DNA from: Cryptomeria japonica
Lineage: Eukaryota; Streptophyta; Pinopsida; Cupressales; Cupressaceae
Assembly (NCBI RefSeq): GCF_030272615.1
Contig: NC_081415.1
Location: 368,779,667 to 368,843,666 of the forward strand
Direction of reading: 5' to 3'
Length of the DNA: 64,000 nt
Shown: positions 32,901 through 46,308 of the stretch, piece by piece
Layout: every line of letters begins with the position of its first letter
How positions within the stretch are numbered: the stretch's first letter is position 1
The notes under the pieces: generated by a model
Database searches by the model: none
What the model was told of the DNA's origin: nothing
The model's input: the letters and a program-made list of their open reading frames with translations, nothing else
Translations under genes and position numbers: made by a program

Positions 32901-33731
32901 CAAGAGGAATATGAAAATAGACAAGAACAACTGGAAATTGAAAGGGAAGAAAAATTAGCTAAGCAACAAGCACAAGCAAACACAAAATGGCAAAAGAAGA
33001 AAGCTTCAAATCAACAAGAGAAACAAACTAAAAACATCTCTCAAGAAGCATTAAATCTCAATCAAAACAAGAAAGAAGCTAATATAAGTCCAGGAGAACT
33101 CATAGAAATGTTGACAAAACTCAATCTCAATCCTGAAGAGGTTGAATATGAAAGAAGAAAAAGTATAGCCAGAAAAGCAGAAGAAATGCTATATGACCAA
33201 ATCTGTAGGTTGCAACCTGCAAGTGATATAGATTCTAATGAATGGGAATGGGATTCCTATCACTCTGAAGAATCAACTAAATAAAATTGCTTTGAAGAAG
33301 ATGTAGGAGTCGATGTAGTTCCCACGTATGTTGGACAAACATCAGGAACTAGTTCACTTGAATTAGAATCACATTTGGCTAGCTTGGACTTAACCGAGGA
33401 CGATCAGGAATTTCATACATGAGGTCATTCTAATGAGAGTACCATTCTAAACATTGACATACATATTGAAAACTTTGATACATCCATCATGACCCTTGAT
33501 ATCCTTGAAACATACCAACCTGAAGATCCCTTACCTCTAATCCACCCCGAGCTTATTGATGCGGAAAATGAAGGACATACCGCCATTGATACCTTTCCAA
33601 ATGACCATGCCATATCTATATATAATAACGCAATCGAGCCCATAACAACTCTCACCGGGAATGTCAACAACACATCTTCCAATCAAGTGGGTGCCAAATC
33701 TCCTAGTTGCAAAAGTGAAAATAAAGAATAG
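29940..33731 (+). pseudogene. gypsy D gag-protease with G-patch
   Basis: One frame from ATG at 29940, with stops at 29985, about 30114, 30321, 31995, 32829 and others. Gag carries the retrotransposon gag domain (YPFDRNLNMIPFPIGFETP; LKSLTGLAMEWFSKLP; about 30480-31030) and a zinc-binding motif CX2HX4HX4C (YCDFHQNKGHHIDIC, about 31375-31420). The aspartic protease has LIDGGAGLNIC with the catalytic Asp at 32016-32018 (DGG in place of DSG/DTG, which occurs in this lineage) and LLGRPWIHD. A G-patch (GKGFNILRRMGY, about 32720-32800) follows, then a Gln/Glu/Lys-rich linker. Gag binds and packages element RNA; the G-patch may bind RNA, as in some retroviral proteases (inference). The frame changes between 33731 and 33829 before RT. 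Confidence 0.9.
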
Positions 33732-36700
33732 AATATCAAGTCTAATGTTGAAAACCATTTATTAGCAACATTACATCCGAAAAAAGGTAAAAAGAAAGGA
33801 CGCATCTAACAGTGAAAACCTCCTCAAGGTGCCAGAAAATGGGAGATTTGACACTTTACCTGAGCACTATCAAGAAAGATCATCCATTTTGATCGAACCA
33901 ACAGAGGCAGTTAACATTGGCACAACAGAACAACCAAATATTCTTCATCCAGCAACTTCTCTATCGGAGCAAGAAATGCAACAATATGTGGAATTTTTCA
34001 AACGACGGCAAACCAATTTTGCCTGGTCATATGTAGACATGCCAGGGTTAGATCCAAAGCTTATTATGCATCACTTGAATGTTAGTCCAAGAGACAAACC
34101 AGTCAAACAGAAGTTAAGGAAAATGCATCCGCATATCGCTCTCTTAGTCAAAGCAGAACTAAAAAAATTACTAGATGTAGGATTCATCAGACCTATAGCA
34201 TATCCTCAATGGATATCCAACATCATTCTTGTTTCAAAACTAGATAAAAGCATCAAAATATGCACAGACTTCAGAGATCTTAATATCGCATGTCCAAAGG
34301 ATGACTTTCCTTTGCCTAACATTGACATCATTGTAGATTTAACTGTTGGACACTCCATGTTTTCTCTAATGGATGGCTTTTTTGGATACAATCAGATCAA
34401 AATAGCACCTGAAGATCAAGAAAAGATAGCTTTCACATGTCCATGGGGTACTTTCTGCTGGAAGGTCATGCCTTTTGGATTAAAGAACGCAGGTGCTACA
34501 TATCAAAGAGTTATGACAACTATATTTCATGACATGATGCATACATTCATGGAAGACTATGTGGATTACATATTAGCTAAATCCTACAACAGAGAAGAAC
34601 ATATAGAGATACTGGAAAAGATCTTTGATAGGTTAGAACAATACAAGCTAAGGCTAAACCCTAAGAAATGTGCCTTTGGTGTTACTTCAGGAAAGCTATT
34701 GGGATACATTGTTTCAACTAGAGGAATCAAAGTAGATCCAGCTAAGGTAAAAGCAATCATGGAAATGGCATCTCCCAAGAATATCAGTCAACTGAGATCA
34801 CTACAAGGAAGACTCTAGTCAATCAGAAGATTTGTTTCTCAATTAGCAAATAAATGTCAACCATTCACACATCTATTACACAAATATGTTAATTTCAAGT
34901 GGGACCATCAATGTGAAGAAGCATTCAACAAGATCAAGGCATATCTCATGCAACCGCCTGTTATAATGTCACCAATTCTAGGAAAGCCATTATTACTCTA
35001 TGTATCAACTACCAAAGCATCATTGGGAGTTTTGCTCACACAACAGGATAAGGAAGGAAAAGAATGAGCCATCTACTATATCAGCAGAACACTAGTGGGA
35101 TATGAGATCAACTATTCATCAATAGAAAAAGAATGCTTGGCAATAGTTTTGGCTTCTCAAAAACTATGACACTATCTACTATCTCACTCCATCAAGTTGA
35201 TAGCTAAAATTGATCCTCTAAAATATTTACTCAGTAAAGCAACATTGACAGGATGGATAGCAAAATGGATCATGATTCTGAGCGAGTTTGATATCGAATA
35301 TGCTGACAGAAAAGCTATCAAAGGACAAGTCATTGCAAATCAACTAGCAGAGGCACCACTTCAAGATGGCCATCCTTTACAAATTGAATTTATTGATGCT
35401 GATATCCTAACAGTTACAACAAAATCATGGCAACTATACTTTGATGGTTCATATACGTAGCACGGATCAGGAGCAGGCATTCTATTCATCACACCACAAG
35501 GTCATACCATCGCAAAAGCATACAAATTAAGCTTTCCATGCATGAATAATACCATAGAGTATGAAGCTTTGGTTACAAGTATCAAAATAGTTGTAGAATG
35601 GAACATTAAACAACTTCAAGTCTTTGGAGACTCTCGGCTCATCATCAATCAAATTAATGATGACTATCAAACAAAAGATGAAAAACTCATTCCTTATAAA
35701 AATATGGTTGAGGCTATCAAGAAATACTTTGAAGAAATAACTTTACAACATATTCCATGAAATGACAACAAAGTAGCAGATGCCATGGCTACACTTGCTT
35801 CTCTATTACAGACATAGGAAAATCAACAGCCTTATGAATTCCTGGTAGAAGAGTTGTTTCATCCCGCCTTTAATTGTCTTGATTCCCAAACCATCTATTA
35901 ACTTATTGGACATGATTCCTCTCGGTATGGCCAAACTTACACATACCTAAAAGACAATACCTTACCTCCTGACTTATCGAAAAACCAAAAGAGAAACTTT
36001 ATTCGCCAATCCTCCAATTTTACTCTCACCATGGATACCCTGTTTAAACGAGGTCTAGACGGTACTCTCTTAAGATGTCTCAAACAAGAAGAATCTTAGA
36101 AGGCCTTACATGAAGTTCATAATGGCATTTGAAGAACTCATTCAAGTGGTCTTACCCTTTCAAAAAAACTCATATGCTTGGGCTATTATTGGCCAACCAT
36201 GGAACGAGATTCTTTTCAAATAGCTCAAACATGCAAACAATATCAAATCCATGGGAATTTGATTCATGCACCACCACAAGAACTTCATGCTTTAGCAACA
36301 TCTTGGCCTTTTTGTCAATGGGTTCTTGATCTACTAGGAAAGATAAATCCTTCTTCATCTAATGGTCACAAATTCATCCTGGTAGCTACAGAATATTTTA
36401 CAAAATAGATTGAAGTAGTACCTCTCACAAACATCACAGGAAAACAAATTGTTGCATTAATTTTGAATTGCATCATCTGCCACTATGGAATACCAATGAC
36501 AATTATCACGGATAATGGCCCACCATTCAAAAATCAAGATGTACAAGAGCTATGTGAGAAGTTTAAAATCCAACACAGATTATCCACACCATATTATCCA
36601 AAGGGAAATGGGCAGGCAAAAGCATCTAACAAAACTATTCTGAAAATCCTTAAAAAGACAGTGAACGATGCTAGGAAAGATTGGCATATTCAACTGAACC

Positions 36701-37203
36701 CTGCTCTCTGGGCCTACTGCACCAGTATCCGCACACCAATAGGTGCCACACCTTTCTGTCTTGTGTATGGATCAGAAGCCATATCGTCAATCAAAGTAGA
36801 GATGCCATCTCTACATGTATCACCAAAAGGTCTCATCCCAGATGAAGAACAACGAGTGTCTAGATTACAAGAGTTAGAACTAATCCATGAATGAAGACAA
36901 AATGCCTTTGATCATCTAAAGGTATATCAGCAAATAATGTGTCGGAGCTATCATCACAAGGTTAAACCACGAGTCTTTCAAGTGGGACAACTAGTGCTAA
37001 AAGAAAATCCACGCAGCTAGGCAGATTGAGAAAAGAAAGGAAAGTTTGAACCAAACTGTTTAGGTCCATTTGTGGTCACAATAGTATTTGGATCAGGAGG
37101 ATACTAGCTATCAACACAGGATGGAGATCAACTTGAAGAACCCATCAATAGCATGCACCTGAAGAAATTTTGTCTGAAAAATCAAAAAAATCGAAAACAA
37201 TGA
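33732..37203 (+). pseudogene. gypsy D pol: RT, double RNase H, integrase
   Basis: One frame, separate from gag's. The RT (about 33830-34800) has KICTDFRDLN, PLPNID and MPFGLKNAGATYQR. The catalytic motif reads YVDY at 34558-34569 where YVDD is required, a GAC-to-TAC type change. Then come RNase H (KASLGVLLTQQDKEGKE, a stop, YYISRTL), the second RNase H (LYFDGSYT, stop, HGSGAGILF; FGDSRLIINQ), the integrase zinc domain (GYYWPTM, H...CX2Q with one Cys missing), core (ITDNGPPF, TPYYPKGNGQAKAS) and a C-terminal end MHLKKFC. Stops lie at 34816 and about a dozen other places; most are TAG or TGA where CAG or CGA is expected. It aligns with gypsy C pol throughout. Confidence 0.92.
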
Positions 37204-38926
37204 AAAATTAGAAAAAAATCAAAAACAATGAAAAATCCAAAAACAAAAACAAAAAAGTGAAAAAAGCAGAAAATCCAAAAAAATCAAACATGAGAAAAAG
37301 TGCAATAAAAACAGATGGTGAAAATCTGGCAAACAAGCATTATCTGTCCGCTAGCTCTTCCATCTATTAGTTCATGCATCTTTCCACTTGCATTCATTTT
37401 CCATCAGCACTATCCATATCCATCATAAGCATTTGTACATGCTCAGGCATCGCAGCTACTCTCTCACCATGGTTTGGATCATTCGATATATCATAACGAC
37501 TTTGTTTCTAGGCTTGGGGCAAAATCTTGCACTTAGCTAGGGGAAAAACTCTTGATCATTTTGAGATTAATCAAACAGGTAGAACAAACAGTTAGACAAC
37601 TCTTATCAAGCGAAAACTGAGACACATCCAACATAGAACATGAGATCAAACTATCAACTATCAAGCTATTGCAAAATCAATCTAAGCACATCACACACTT
37701 TTCAGTGGATGATATATTTTTGGATAATTATTTTAACATGATTGTTCAACTTTTCTATATTGATTTTTGCTATCATGATTTCTAAGTGACTCCAGGATGT
37801 CATTGACTAGAGGAACAAGGAAGGAACGTGATATTTTTCTTGTCTGCTGAATGAAAATTAATCATTAATATGTGCAAATTTATCTCGGGACATGATCATC
37901 AAAATATCACTGAAGACATTTACGATTTGTGTATTGAAATGATTAATACTGCCTGTTTGACGCAAGCAACACTCAGGTCATCTCGGTTCAATTATACCTC
38001 GATGCTTGTGCTAATTTGCTATATCAAAATCCAGGAAAGAAGTGCTCAGTTCATCATGGTTTAATTATACCATCGATGTTTGCACTCACTTCCCACATTT
38101 CAAAAAGCTCAATGATGACAAAAATGCAATAATCCAGTGACTAGTCCGATCATAATTTGCATCTCATTGCATTTTAGCTTGCATTTCATTCTTGCATGGG
38201 ATCCTACAAGATCCATTTATCCAAGGTTAATTCTATCGCAGTAATCATAAAAGCATCATCACAAGTGTATACACAATCAGACTAATGACTCATATCTCTC
38301 CAGATATTGTTGACCCAGCGAAAATCTTATGCTATCTCCCTCAACAGAATCAACAATCAGCATATCCAAATACTTCTACAACTTGATATCAACAAACTGT
38401 CAGTTCTTTATCTAATCAACCTTATCAAATCAAATCAATCAATCAAACCTAAATCAATTCTATCATGTCTTATACAGGATGAATCCTTCCTGAAACTAGA
38501 CGATCTGATTCTGATTCATGTCTTATACAGGATGTATCCTTCCTGAAACCAAACGTTCTGATCATGTCTTATACAGGATGAATCCTTCCTGAAACTAGAC
38601 ACTTTGATCATCATTGTCTTATACAGGATGAATCCTTCATGAAACCAGACTGAATTTCGATCTTATCAATCTAAGAAATCAAGCTAATCGAAGAACTCGC
38701 ACTTTCATCAAACCATAATTGCAGAGATCAAATCAAATCTATTGAGATATCAATTTTGCAAAAACTCCAAGGATCAATTATCTCAATTGATCTCCCGAGG
38801 GAGCATCATCATACCAGAATTTAGCAATCAAGAGCTGGGGCATCCTATTAAATTAATATCAGCATCAAAATAAGATTATTTTTTGAATCAATGCGTCATC
38901 ACACCTCTCTTCAAAGAGGGGCAAAA
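37204..38926 (+). other. gypsy D 3' noncoding region
   Basis: An A-rich start is followed by a block conserved with gypsy C (37871-38115, with gcaagcaacactcaggtc). Four copies of tgtcttatacaggatg lie within 38465-38650. The polypurine region aaagaggggcaaaa is at 38913-38926. No ORF is supported. Confidence 0.7.
38465..38650 (+). repeat. 46-60 bp tandem repeat in gypsy D
   Basis: Four imperfect copies of a unit containing gtcttatacaggatgaatcc then ttcctgaaac, ending in agac with a short variable spacer. Confidence 0.8.
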
Positions 38927-40045
38927 TGTATACACCTAAAAATGGTCTGAAGATAATTAATTAAATAAGCAATTATTTAATTAGTCTCCCTCACCAATTT
39001 AATTGAATTCACTAAGCAATTTGATTAAATTTCCCCTTTCATCTACTTATTAATAAATCTAAGGATTTATTTAATACGTTCATTTCAATAATCCACCTTA
39101 ATTAATTAATTCAAATTAATTAATTCCCCCCATCAAAATCATCATCAAATTCATTTCTTCTAAATCCCCTAATTAATTAAAACAAATCAATTTATGAGTT
39201 GTTGAGATTAATTAGCCTTTTCCTATTATTTGAATTTTTAAATTCAAATTCTCCTAACTTTTAACCACCTAATCTAACCCATTCTAAACCTAACCCATTC
39301 CATTTACCCATGTCCCCTTTCCTTGAACACTTTGCCCTCTCATGAGAAAAGCTTTGTGACACTTGTCACTAAGTGTTCCCTTTCATCTAACCTCTTCTAG
39401 AAGCTTCTTGACACTTGTCACCATGGAGATGACATTGTTCCCTTTCATCCAACCTCTTCTCCTACCTACCACCAATTGTCCCCTTTCATCCAACCTCTTC
39501 TCAACCCACCTCCAATTTAACCATTGATATCTTCAGATCAAATCTCGATCGTTGATTCATGCCACATCATCCCTAGCCTTGGAAAATCCTATAAATAGAC
39601 CTCATTTTGGAGCACAAAGGGTCCCAATTTCATATCATTTTGTATTTTGATTGATTCATCTCATTTACATTCAAGCATTATTACTATAGGCATCTAGCTT
39701 ATAGCTTATCATTTCAAGCATTGTTATCATGTTCAAATCTTAGCTTAATTGCATCTTCATTCTAGCCTATTTTCTAGAATTATCATTAAATCATGTAGCT
39801 TAATCATGCTATCATTTCTAGATCATGCATCTTCATCATTTAAATCCTCCATTTAAGTGTAGTCAAGTCACTGGAGTTTGCATACCAAGATCTGAGAGCA
39901 AAATTCATACTCGCATTTAGTAGGAGGCGATAGATTGCTTAGCTATGGTTTTGTCTTTCTTTGATTTAATTCACTAACCATTGCTTGTAATGATTTATTG
40001 AGTGCATTGTGTTTGCAGGTACAGGTACACTTCACAGGCACGACA
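38927..40045 (+). repeat. gypsy D 3' LTR
   Basis: 1119 bp, TGTATACACC to CGACA, followed by target duplication agaat at 40046-40050. TATA box at 39590-39597. The inverted repeat with loop gcaa is present here too, one arm bearing a substitution. Confidence 0.88.
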
Positions 40046-40050
40046 AGAAT
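40046..40050. repeat. target site duplication of gypsy D, right copy
   Basis: agaat matches 27350-27354 and fixes the element's right end. Confidence 0.85.
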
Positions 40051-40160
40051 TGCATTGCATATCATCCTAGATTTTAGCATTGAATCATATCATTCTCGTT
40101 TCTTGAGTTGTCACTTTGTAAATATCATGCATCTGAGAGCCATCATATGAACACGTGAGG
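40051..40160 (+). mobile_element. gypsy E 3' LTR, right part
   Basis: This continues the LTR broken at 27354: catctgagagcc corresponds to the gatctgagagca block near the ends of the C and D LTRs. The end of the LTR is not sharply visible. Confidence 0.5.
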
Positions 40161-41884
40161 TCCTCAAGAATAGAGAGCAATGAGGCAATTTGAGGGAAGG
40201 ACAAGAGGAGAAAGGAATTAAAAATTCCTAGGGAAGGACAAAGGGGATTAAAAATTCCAAGAAAAGAGGGGGCATTTTTTATATAAAGAATAAAAGGAAT
40301 TAAAAATTCCTTGGGAAGAGAGGGAATGGGAAGACTCAAGGAATTCAAAATTATTTGGATAGACAAAAATGGATGGCATTTAAGGTTGGGAGGTGAGATG
40401 GGAAAGCTATTTATGGCAAAAATTTGACCACCTCCTAATCATGGTGATTAGAGATGTGAAAATGATTAGTGGGAGAATTAGGTGGGATAATGGAGGATTA
40501 AGAGGGAAAGTGGATGAATTGGGAGGATGGTCAAATGAATTAGTGGGAGAATTAGGAGAGAGGATGAGTGGAGGAATTTAAAGTTGAGGGAAATAATGAT
40601 TATGATTAGGCTTGGATTAATTAGGTGAAGTAATTTAAAGTTGGAGAGAGGATTGATTACGATGCAAATGATTAGTGGGAGAATTAGGAGAGAGGATGAG
40701 TGGAGGAATTTAAAGTTGAGGGAAATAATGATTATGATTAGGCTTGGATTAATTAGGTGAAGTAATAGGGATTAAGAGTGTGATTTGCAAGAACTATGAT
40801 ATTAGTTTAATTAATAATGAATTAATTAAGTAATCAAGATTAGGAGATAATGTTGAATAAATTGGCTAAAGTTTGAAATTGAATTAATTTTAGAAGAATT
40901 GGATATAATTAATTTAGTAAATTAGTTATATGGCTAGAGTGACAAAATTAATTAAAATATAATTTAATTAATTTTGAGAAGAATGAATGTTAATATGATT
41001 AATAATGTGAAAAGGATAAATTAATAAATATTAATTACGCCAAAGGCATCTCTTTATTTGAAGTAGACGAGTTGAGTTTACAGATCAAAGGTTCCTAACA
41101 TTCGAGAGGCGTACAAGATGATTCAAAACACAATCACTGTTGGATCCTATCAGTTATTTTCTACTCAGTTGTTTTCCATTCTCTGTTCACCTTTTTGCCG
41201 CTTTTAATTTTCGTTCTCTATTCTCTGTCGTGTGTTTCTACTATTGGTTTTTCTTTGCACGATTCTTAACTATGGTGAGGCCTAACAGCCTTTTGTTAAT
41301 ATAAAATAAATTTGTCAGGGTCATGCAATAACAAACAAACTTCCAACCAGCTTGATCTATAAATTAACATGTTGCTCATTTGCGAAACACTCTTATTAAA
41401 GTTTTTATTTCCCTTCACATACCTATGGAAGCTTATGGAAAGGCCATTTAAGTCAAAGTCATTTGGAATTTATTAGTCCATGTCACTCAGGGATATACCT
41501 ATAAGCTCATAAACCTTATTAAATTTCTCTTTCAAAATAGTTTTAAAACATAATTTTTAGATTCATGCCATTGTAAACTAAGATTTTATTTTAAGCTTCC
41601 AAGGATAAGGTGCAAAATAAGTAAATATAATTTTATTGTGATCTTTCTATATTTTTATGTTAATTTTTTACATCTTAATAAATGTAGCTAAGTATATAAT
41701 ATTATTTTTATTATAAATTAACATTATCAATAATATTTATTGCAATATAATATATTAATATTAATATAGTTTAAATATATTTGTTATTTAACTTTATATA
41801 TAATATTATAATATTATATTATAATTATATTTATTTTATATTTTATACATTATAAATTATTGGATATAATTATATAATATTTAA
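40161..41884. other. AT-rich unclassified sequence
   Basis: No gene or element was recognised. Three near-palindromes of ggaattaaaaattcc type occur at about 40215, 40245 and 40297. A 96-bp direct repeat is at 40539-40634 and 40671-40766. From about 41600 the sequence becomes almost pure A/T, with ttaatata-type short repeats. Confidence 0.6.
40539..40766 (+). repeat. 96-bp direct repeat with 36-bp spacer
   Basis: attagtgggagaattaggag opens both copies (40539-40634 and 40671-40766), and they appear identical on reading. A recent local duplication. Confidence 0.85.
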
Positions 41885-41999
41885 TTTTGTTTTAATAAAG
41901 GGGCAAAAACTTTATTAATAATCAGAAACAAGCATTACATAAGAAAACCAGAGCCCCAAAGCTCCATAAGAGAAAAACAAACCAAACAAGATATCAACC

Positions 42000-44900
42000 A
42001 ACTTCATAACTATCCATATCCTCAGCAAAGATCTTATGCAAGTCCTAACAGTAATCAAGTGAAAGATGCTCCCAACCCTCAACTTTCCAATCATCACCAT
42101 GTTCCGAAGCCCACTTAGCCAAACAATTAGCTGCTCTATTTCATTCACGAGGAATGTGGATGAAAGACACCTTCTCCATCATAGCACTAATTTGCAAAAT
42201 CTGGTGAACAGTCCCTACCAGCTGCCAATTAATCCCACTCACCTTCTTCTCAATCAACAGATTAACAATAATCTGTGAATCTGATTCGTAGATAACCTTA
42301 CGCCACCCCAACTCATATGCATGCTCCAGGGCATACAAAATTGCTAATCCCTCCATAAAATTATTATCTTGTTTCCCTTTATGCACTAAAAAGAAGAAAA
42401 CCACATCCCCCATACGATCCCTACCAACACCTCCAATCCCAGCGGGACCCAGATTACAATGAGAGGAGCCATCGGTGCTAATCTTAGTGGATTCATCCTG
42501 AGGGGGAAACCATCTTCCCACCCTTTGAACCTTCTTCATAGCATGTCTACCTCTCCTAACACAAGCTGAGATAGGAGACATCTCCTGCAAACCCAACCTA
42601 CTCACAATATAAACCTCTCCTCTATCCAGAGGAAAATTCACCTCATATTTAGCTTCCACATCTCTTGGATCATTCCATTTATTCTATTCCACACTTGGTG
42701 AACTAACAGTCTGACTTCCCAAAAGATCCTCCTATTCCTCACTAGTCAGATCTGCCAAAGTATGAAAATGGGCCCAATGTGCCAGACAATATGGAGAAAA
42801 GAGGACAAAATAGGAGGCCTGCCCAAACTAATCCAAAACTCCACCAAAGAATTCGCGTGAACGCAAGGTGTTTCCACACCCCCCACTAGTAATGTCAGAT
42901 CTGAATGAGAAAGGGAATCTGAAGAACAGGTGTGAAGAATCCTTCTCCCCATTACCACACAAAACATAGATGGAAGGACCATGAAACCTACACTTGCAAA
43001 TATTGTCCTAGGTTAGACATCTATTCAAAGCCAAAGTCCAAGGAAAATAGTTACACTTCAATCAAGAGAATTTGTTCCAAACATATTTCCACCAGTGCAC
43101 TTCCCTCCCCTCCAATCTACAGGACAATTGCTCCTGGTACCCACTAGCAATAGTAAAAACACCCTTAGGATTCGGGGACCAAACAAGTTTATCCCTATTT
43201 TTAAGGGAACTATAGTTTCTACTAGCCAAAATGCCATGAAGCTTAGCACAGTCTTCCTCCATAACAACAACCAGCCATTCATTAGGAACCTTCCACTGCA
43301 CCATCTCCAATTGCCCACACCTATAAAAGAACTTAAATTCACTCACTCTAGACCACCTTGCCTCCGAGAACCTCTAGAAAAGATTCACTAAATTAGGAAA
43401 CTAATCAATAATGGGAGGGTAGCCATCCCAAGAATCGAACCAAAAAAGCACCTCTATCCCCCTCTTATAGATCTAAAATAGTCCTTATTTTATTAGTGCA
43501 GCCCCTTTCTTGAGAGTACTCCAAATCATAGATCCTTTTCCCACAAGCGGATATCTTTATATTTCCTCCTTCAGGATCCTCTGCAAATACTTGTAAGACA
43601 AAATCCTAGCCCAACCTCAATCTTGTTCGACACACCACCTCCAATACAATTTTTCCACCAAAGCCTCACTAAATAAAGTAGATTGCCTTAATCCAAGCCC
43701 ACCTAACTGTTTCGGGTTGCACACCAAGTCCCATTTGACAAGACTCCATTTATAGGAGGATAGGTTGTCTGCCCATAAGAATTTCCTTGCCAAAGAATCC
43801 AATTCCTTCACAAACCACTTTGAAGCCACTGGGAGCATACACCTATAAATCGGAAGAGCATGAACCACCGACTGGATTAGTTGAACCCTTCCAGTAAAGG
43901 ATAACAATATGTGTGTCCAATGTTAAACCTTCATATGAAATTTGTCCAAAATACCCTGCCAAGAGTCCCTGGGAGGATTACCAGTAGAGATAGGAATACC
44001 CAGGTAAGTCAAAGATAGAGAACCGGCCTGGAATCTCAAGATATGAGCAATCCTCAATTGAATAGTTCTAGGTGTGTTAAAGAAGAGAATGGAAGATTTA
44101 TCCTCATGATCAATTGGCCAGAAGCAGCAAGATAGACATCCAAGACTTTATGTAGATTTATAGCTTCTCTTATCCTAGCTAGTCCCATCTGGGTCGTATC
44201 ATCAACAAACTACAAATGGGACTGAGGAGGTACGTCATTACCCCAACTCCAACCATGAATAATACCTATTCCCACATTATACTTAATCAATCTCTCGATA
44301 CCCTTAGCCAGAAGAATGAATAAGTACAGGAAAAGAGGGTCCCCCTAACGAAGACCCCTAGACGCACCAAACAACTTAGTATGATCTCCATTAATTAGCA
44401 CAAAGAATGAGGTAGATGAAACACAACTCATTACCCATTGGATCCATTCATCAGCAAAACCAAAGACCCTAAGAATCTTCTGGAGAAAGGACCAACGGAC
44501 TCTATCATAAGCCTTTGCCATGTCTAGCTTGATAAACATAGCTTTTTCCATGGAAGCTGCCATAGAATGAATGGTCTCAAGAGCAATGACCACTCCATCC
44601 AAGATTTGATGACCCTCCACAAAATCACTCTGCTCCTCAGAAATGACACTCCCAAGCCAATTCTTCAACCTTTTTGTTGTCAGCTTAGAAATAATCTTAT
44701 AAATCACATTACATAGAGATATAAGGCGAAACTGGCCTAACCAGTCAGCCCCATCACACTTGGGGATGAGAGCAATGAAAGTCGCATTCAAAGCCTGAAG
44801 CATCTGCTTATTCCTCTGGGACTCTTGGACCACCTCCAATAATTCCAATTTGATAATATCCTAGAATTATTGATAGAACTCAATTGGAAACCCATCCGAT

Positions 44901-46306
44901 CCAGGAGCTTTCCCCTTCTTCATATGGAAAACAATCCTCTCAAGTTCGTCCAACAAAATAGGTCCCATAAGCTTCTCATTCATCTCCCTAGTAACTAGAG
45001 AAGGAATACAAGCAAGAACCTAATTTTCATCTTCTGATTCCCCCTAAGAATCCTCACTAAAAAGGGATTGGAAATACTACATAGACTCCCTAGAAATATC
45101 CTACAAGGATAAACACTGCTCACCCCTATCATTAACCAGAACACAGATGGAATTCCCATGTCTTATTTCTTTCACTAAATTCAAAAAGAACACAGTATTC
45201 TTATCCCCCACTTGAAGCCAATCAATACAAGCTCTCTATTTCTAGTAGATTTCCTCCCTAGGCTCCCACTCCTCTAAATCCTTGACTGCCCTATCTTCCT
45301 CCCTAAGCAAGGCTTCTGACATTCCATTCTCTCTTATCTCTCTGGTAATGTCATTTAAATCTAATTGAGTAGTTATCTTAGCATGAAAAATATTACCAAA
45401 ACACTGACAATTCCACCATTTAAGCTTAAAACTAACAAATTGGAGCTGCTTGGCAAAAGTGTACATAGTAGTGCCAAAGGCTGACCTCCCTTTCTTCCAC
45501 CACTTCACAACATGATCCTGCAAAGAAGAATCTCACAGCCACATAAGCTAGAATTTGAATGAAGAAATGGGAGCGACCCGAGCAGAAGAAGACACTAATT
45601 TGATGGGTGACTCGAGCAGAAAAAGACACTAATTTGATGGGCTAGTGGTCCAAACCTCTCCAATTTAAAATCTCAGAGCATGTGGACCACCCCCCACCAA
45701 CCCAAAAACTAGAAACCAAAAAGCGATCCAGCCTCTCCGCAATCCAAAACTCTCCTATTCTCTTGTTGTTCCAAGTGAAAAACCATTATCGGGCTTTATG
45801 TCAACAAGATTCAAGGTTAATATACTATCTCGAAGAAGGAAGGAAGAAGGCTCCAACCGCATAACACCAACCTTCTTCTCACTCAACTCTAAGATGGCAT
45901 TCAAATCACCCACCATAATCCATAGATGGAAAGGAAAAAACCCATGCATAAAAGTAATATGAGACCACAATTTATGCTTACCATAGTGGGGGCATAAATG
46001 CAAGTAAGCAAGATATATTCCCCATTCTACATACTAGAAGCAACCTCAAATAAAGATGATCTGGAAGAAATGAATCCTCAAAGGGTTCCAAAGACAAGAC
46101 ACACCTCTAGAGGAGCCAAATGCCCCAATACACTGGCATTCGCCTCTCCCCTATAGCTTTGGCACTAGACCCAACATACTTTCCACAGATAATTTATTTT
46201 CCGGCAAGAAAATGACATCAGGTGAATGACTCCTTATCAATTCCCGAATAGCTTTTTGGCTAGGTCCATTGTTCAAGCCCCTCACATTCCATAATAGCAT
46301 AATCAT
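42000..46306 (-). pseudogene. LINE ORF2: endonuclease, reverse transcriptase, RNase H
   Basis: It starts at ATG 46306 with MLLWNVRGLNNG, the endonuclease opening, and has GDLNAIL near 45920. The reverse transcriptase spans about 45000-43600, with KGKAPGSDGFPIEFY, FRLISLCNVIYKIISK, LDMAKAYDRV and catalytic FVDD near 44190. A CW-rich region near 43070 (VHWWKYVWNK) is the zinc-binding RT-associated domain. RNase H is at 42141-42659 (STDGSSHCNLGPAG, ESDSQIIV). Stops are scattered (for example 44345, where RGLRQGDP is expected) and the frame changes once between about 43910 and 44340. It would nick DNA and copy its own RNA at the break; here it is inactive. Confidence 0.88.
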
Positions 46307-46308
46307 TT

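Larger units (their letters stand above)
27355..40045 (+). mobile_element. gypsy D, complete Tat-type Ty3/gypsy element (decayed)
   Basis: A 12.7-kb element with LTRs (27355-about 28423 and 38927-40045), a leader with a minisatellite, gag, protease, G-patch, reverse transcriptase, two RNase H domains, integrase, a noncoding 3' region and a polypurine tract. It sits in the LTR of gypsy E with target duplication agaat. Unlike C and E, no antisense gene is seen between pol and the 3' LTR. Confidence 0.93.
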
